Shown here one piece after another: positions 5,572 through 5,573 of a DNA stretch of 5,573 nucleotides. The notes beneath the pieces were generated by a model. That model saw only the letters and a program-made list of their open reading frames with translations. It was not told the origin of the DNA and did no database searches. The translations under genes were made by a program, and so were the position numbers. The stretch's first letter is position 1; each line of letters starts with the position of its first letter. Source of the stretch: an uncultured Verrucomicrobiota bacterium (GTDB lineage: Bacteria; Verrucomicrobiota; Verrucomicrobiia; Chthoniobacterales; SZAS-18); NCBI GenBank assembly GCA_937873255.1, contig CALMVM010000245.1:3733-9305 (forward strand). The letters are read 5' to 3'.

Positions 5572-5573
5572 GA
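5342..5573 (-). mobile_element. IS1-family insertion sequence, partial (3' end of the transposase)
   Basis: On the minus strand, the frame beginning at 5571 encodes an IS1-type transposase C-terminus: CGLEEGETCHVERWNRPLRQ with the Glu of HVERWN as the likely third acidic residue of the DDE triad, then RLGRFVRKTLSLSKCERMHE and LRLFIHEHNQQ, matching the RKTLSFSKS.EMH ending of IS1 InsB. The remainder lies beyond the right edge. The inner end is placed at about 5342 because GxxExxY homology resumes there and because GGTAGTGGTTCTTGGCAA (5342-5359) resembles the GGTGATG start of IS1 terminal inverted repeats. The exact end is inferred. Confidence 0.7.

Overview
The window is a GC-rich bacterial segment with strongly G/C-ended codons. 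The gene families present (a long LOG-family protein, a eukaryote-like DeoC, a catalytic-core-less aldehyde dehydrogenase, GxxExxY/IS1 debris and cgcaaagg-type repeats) suggest the Planctomycetota-Verrucomicrobiota group, perhaps Verrucomicrobiota. That placement is inference from family flavour; no taxonomic marker is present.

Layout, left to right: (1) the low-complexity C-terminal tail of an unidentified + strand protein; (2) a 365-aa LOG-family nucleotide phosphoribohydrolase-like protein on +, starting with GTG; (3) a small toxin-antitoxin pair on +, made of a 61-aa helical putative antitoxin overlapped by a MazF/PemK-type toxin that has Cys where the family's conserved Arg sits; (4) deoC on -, ending 5 bp from the toxin stop; (5) an 82-bp divergent control region with an inverted repeat; (6) a PfkB-family ribokinase or deoxyribokinase on +; (7) a 115-bp element made of two perfect 32-bp inverted arms around a 51-bp spacer, lying exactly between convergent genes and supplying the kinase stop codon; (8) an aldehyde-dehydrogenase-like protein on - that has the cofactor-binding half and the C-terminal tail but no catalytic domain; (9) a tandem 9-bp repeat; (10) the decayed C-terminal half of a GxxExxY gene, apparently interrupted by an IS1-family element whose transposase C-terminus runs off the right edge.

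Functionally the middle of the window looks like a (deoxy)ribose catabolic island. The kinase would make the pentose 5-phosphate, DeoC would cleave 2-deoxyribose 5-phosphate to glyceraldehyde 3-phosphate and acetaldehyde, and an aldehyde dehydrogenase would normally dispose of the acetaldehyde. The dehydrogenase present cannot be catalytic by itself, so a full-length partner must lie elsewhere or be lost. The right end is mobile and decaying DNA, visibly less GC-rich than the rest. No gene-free stretch exceeds 300 bases; the longest gaps are 312-404, 2974-3055 and 4031-4140.
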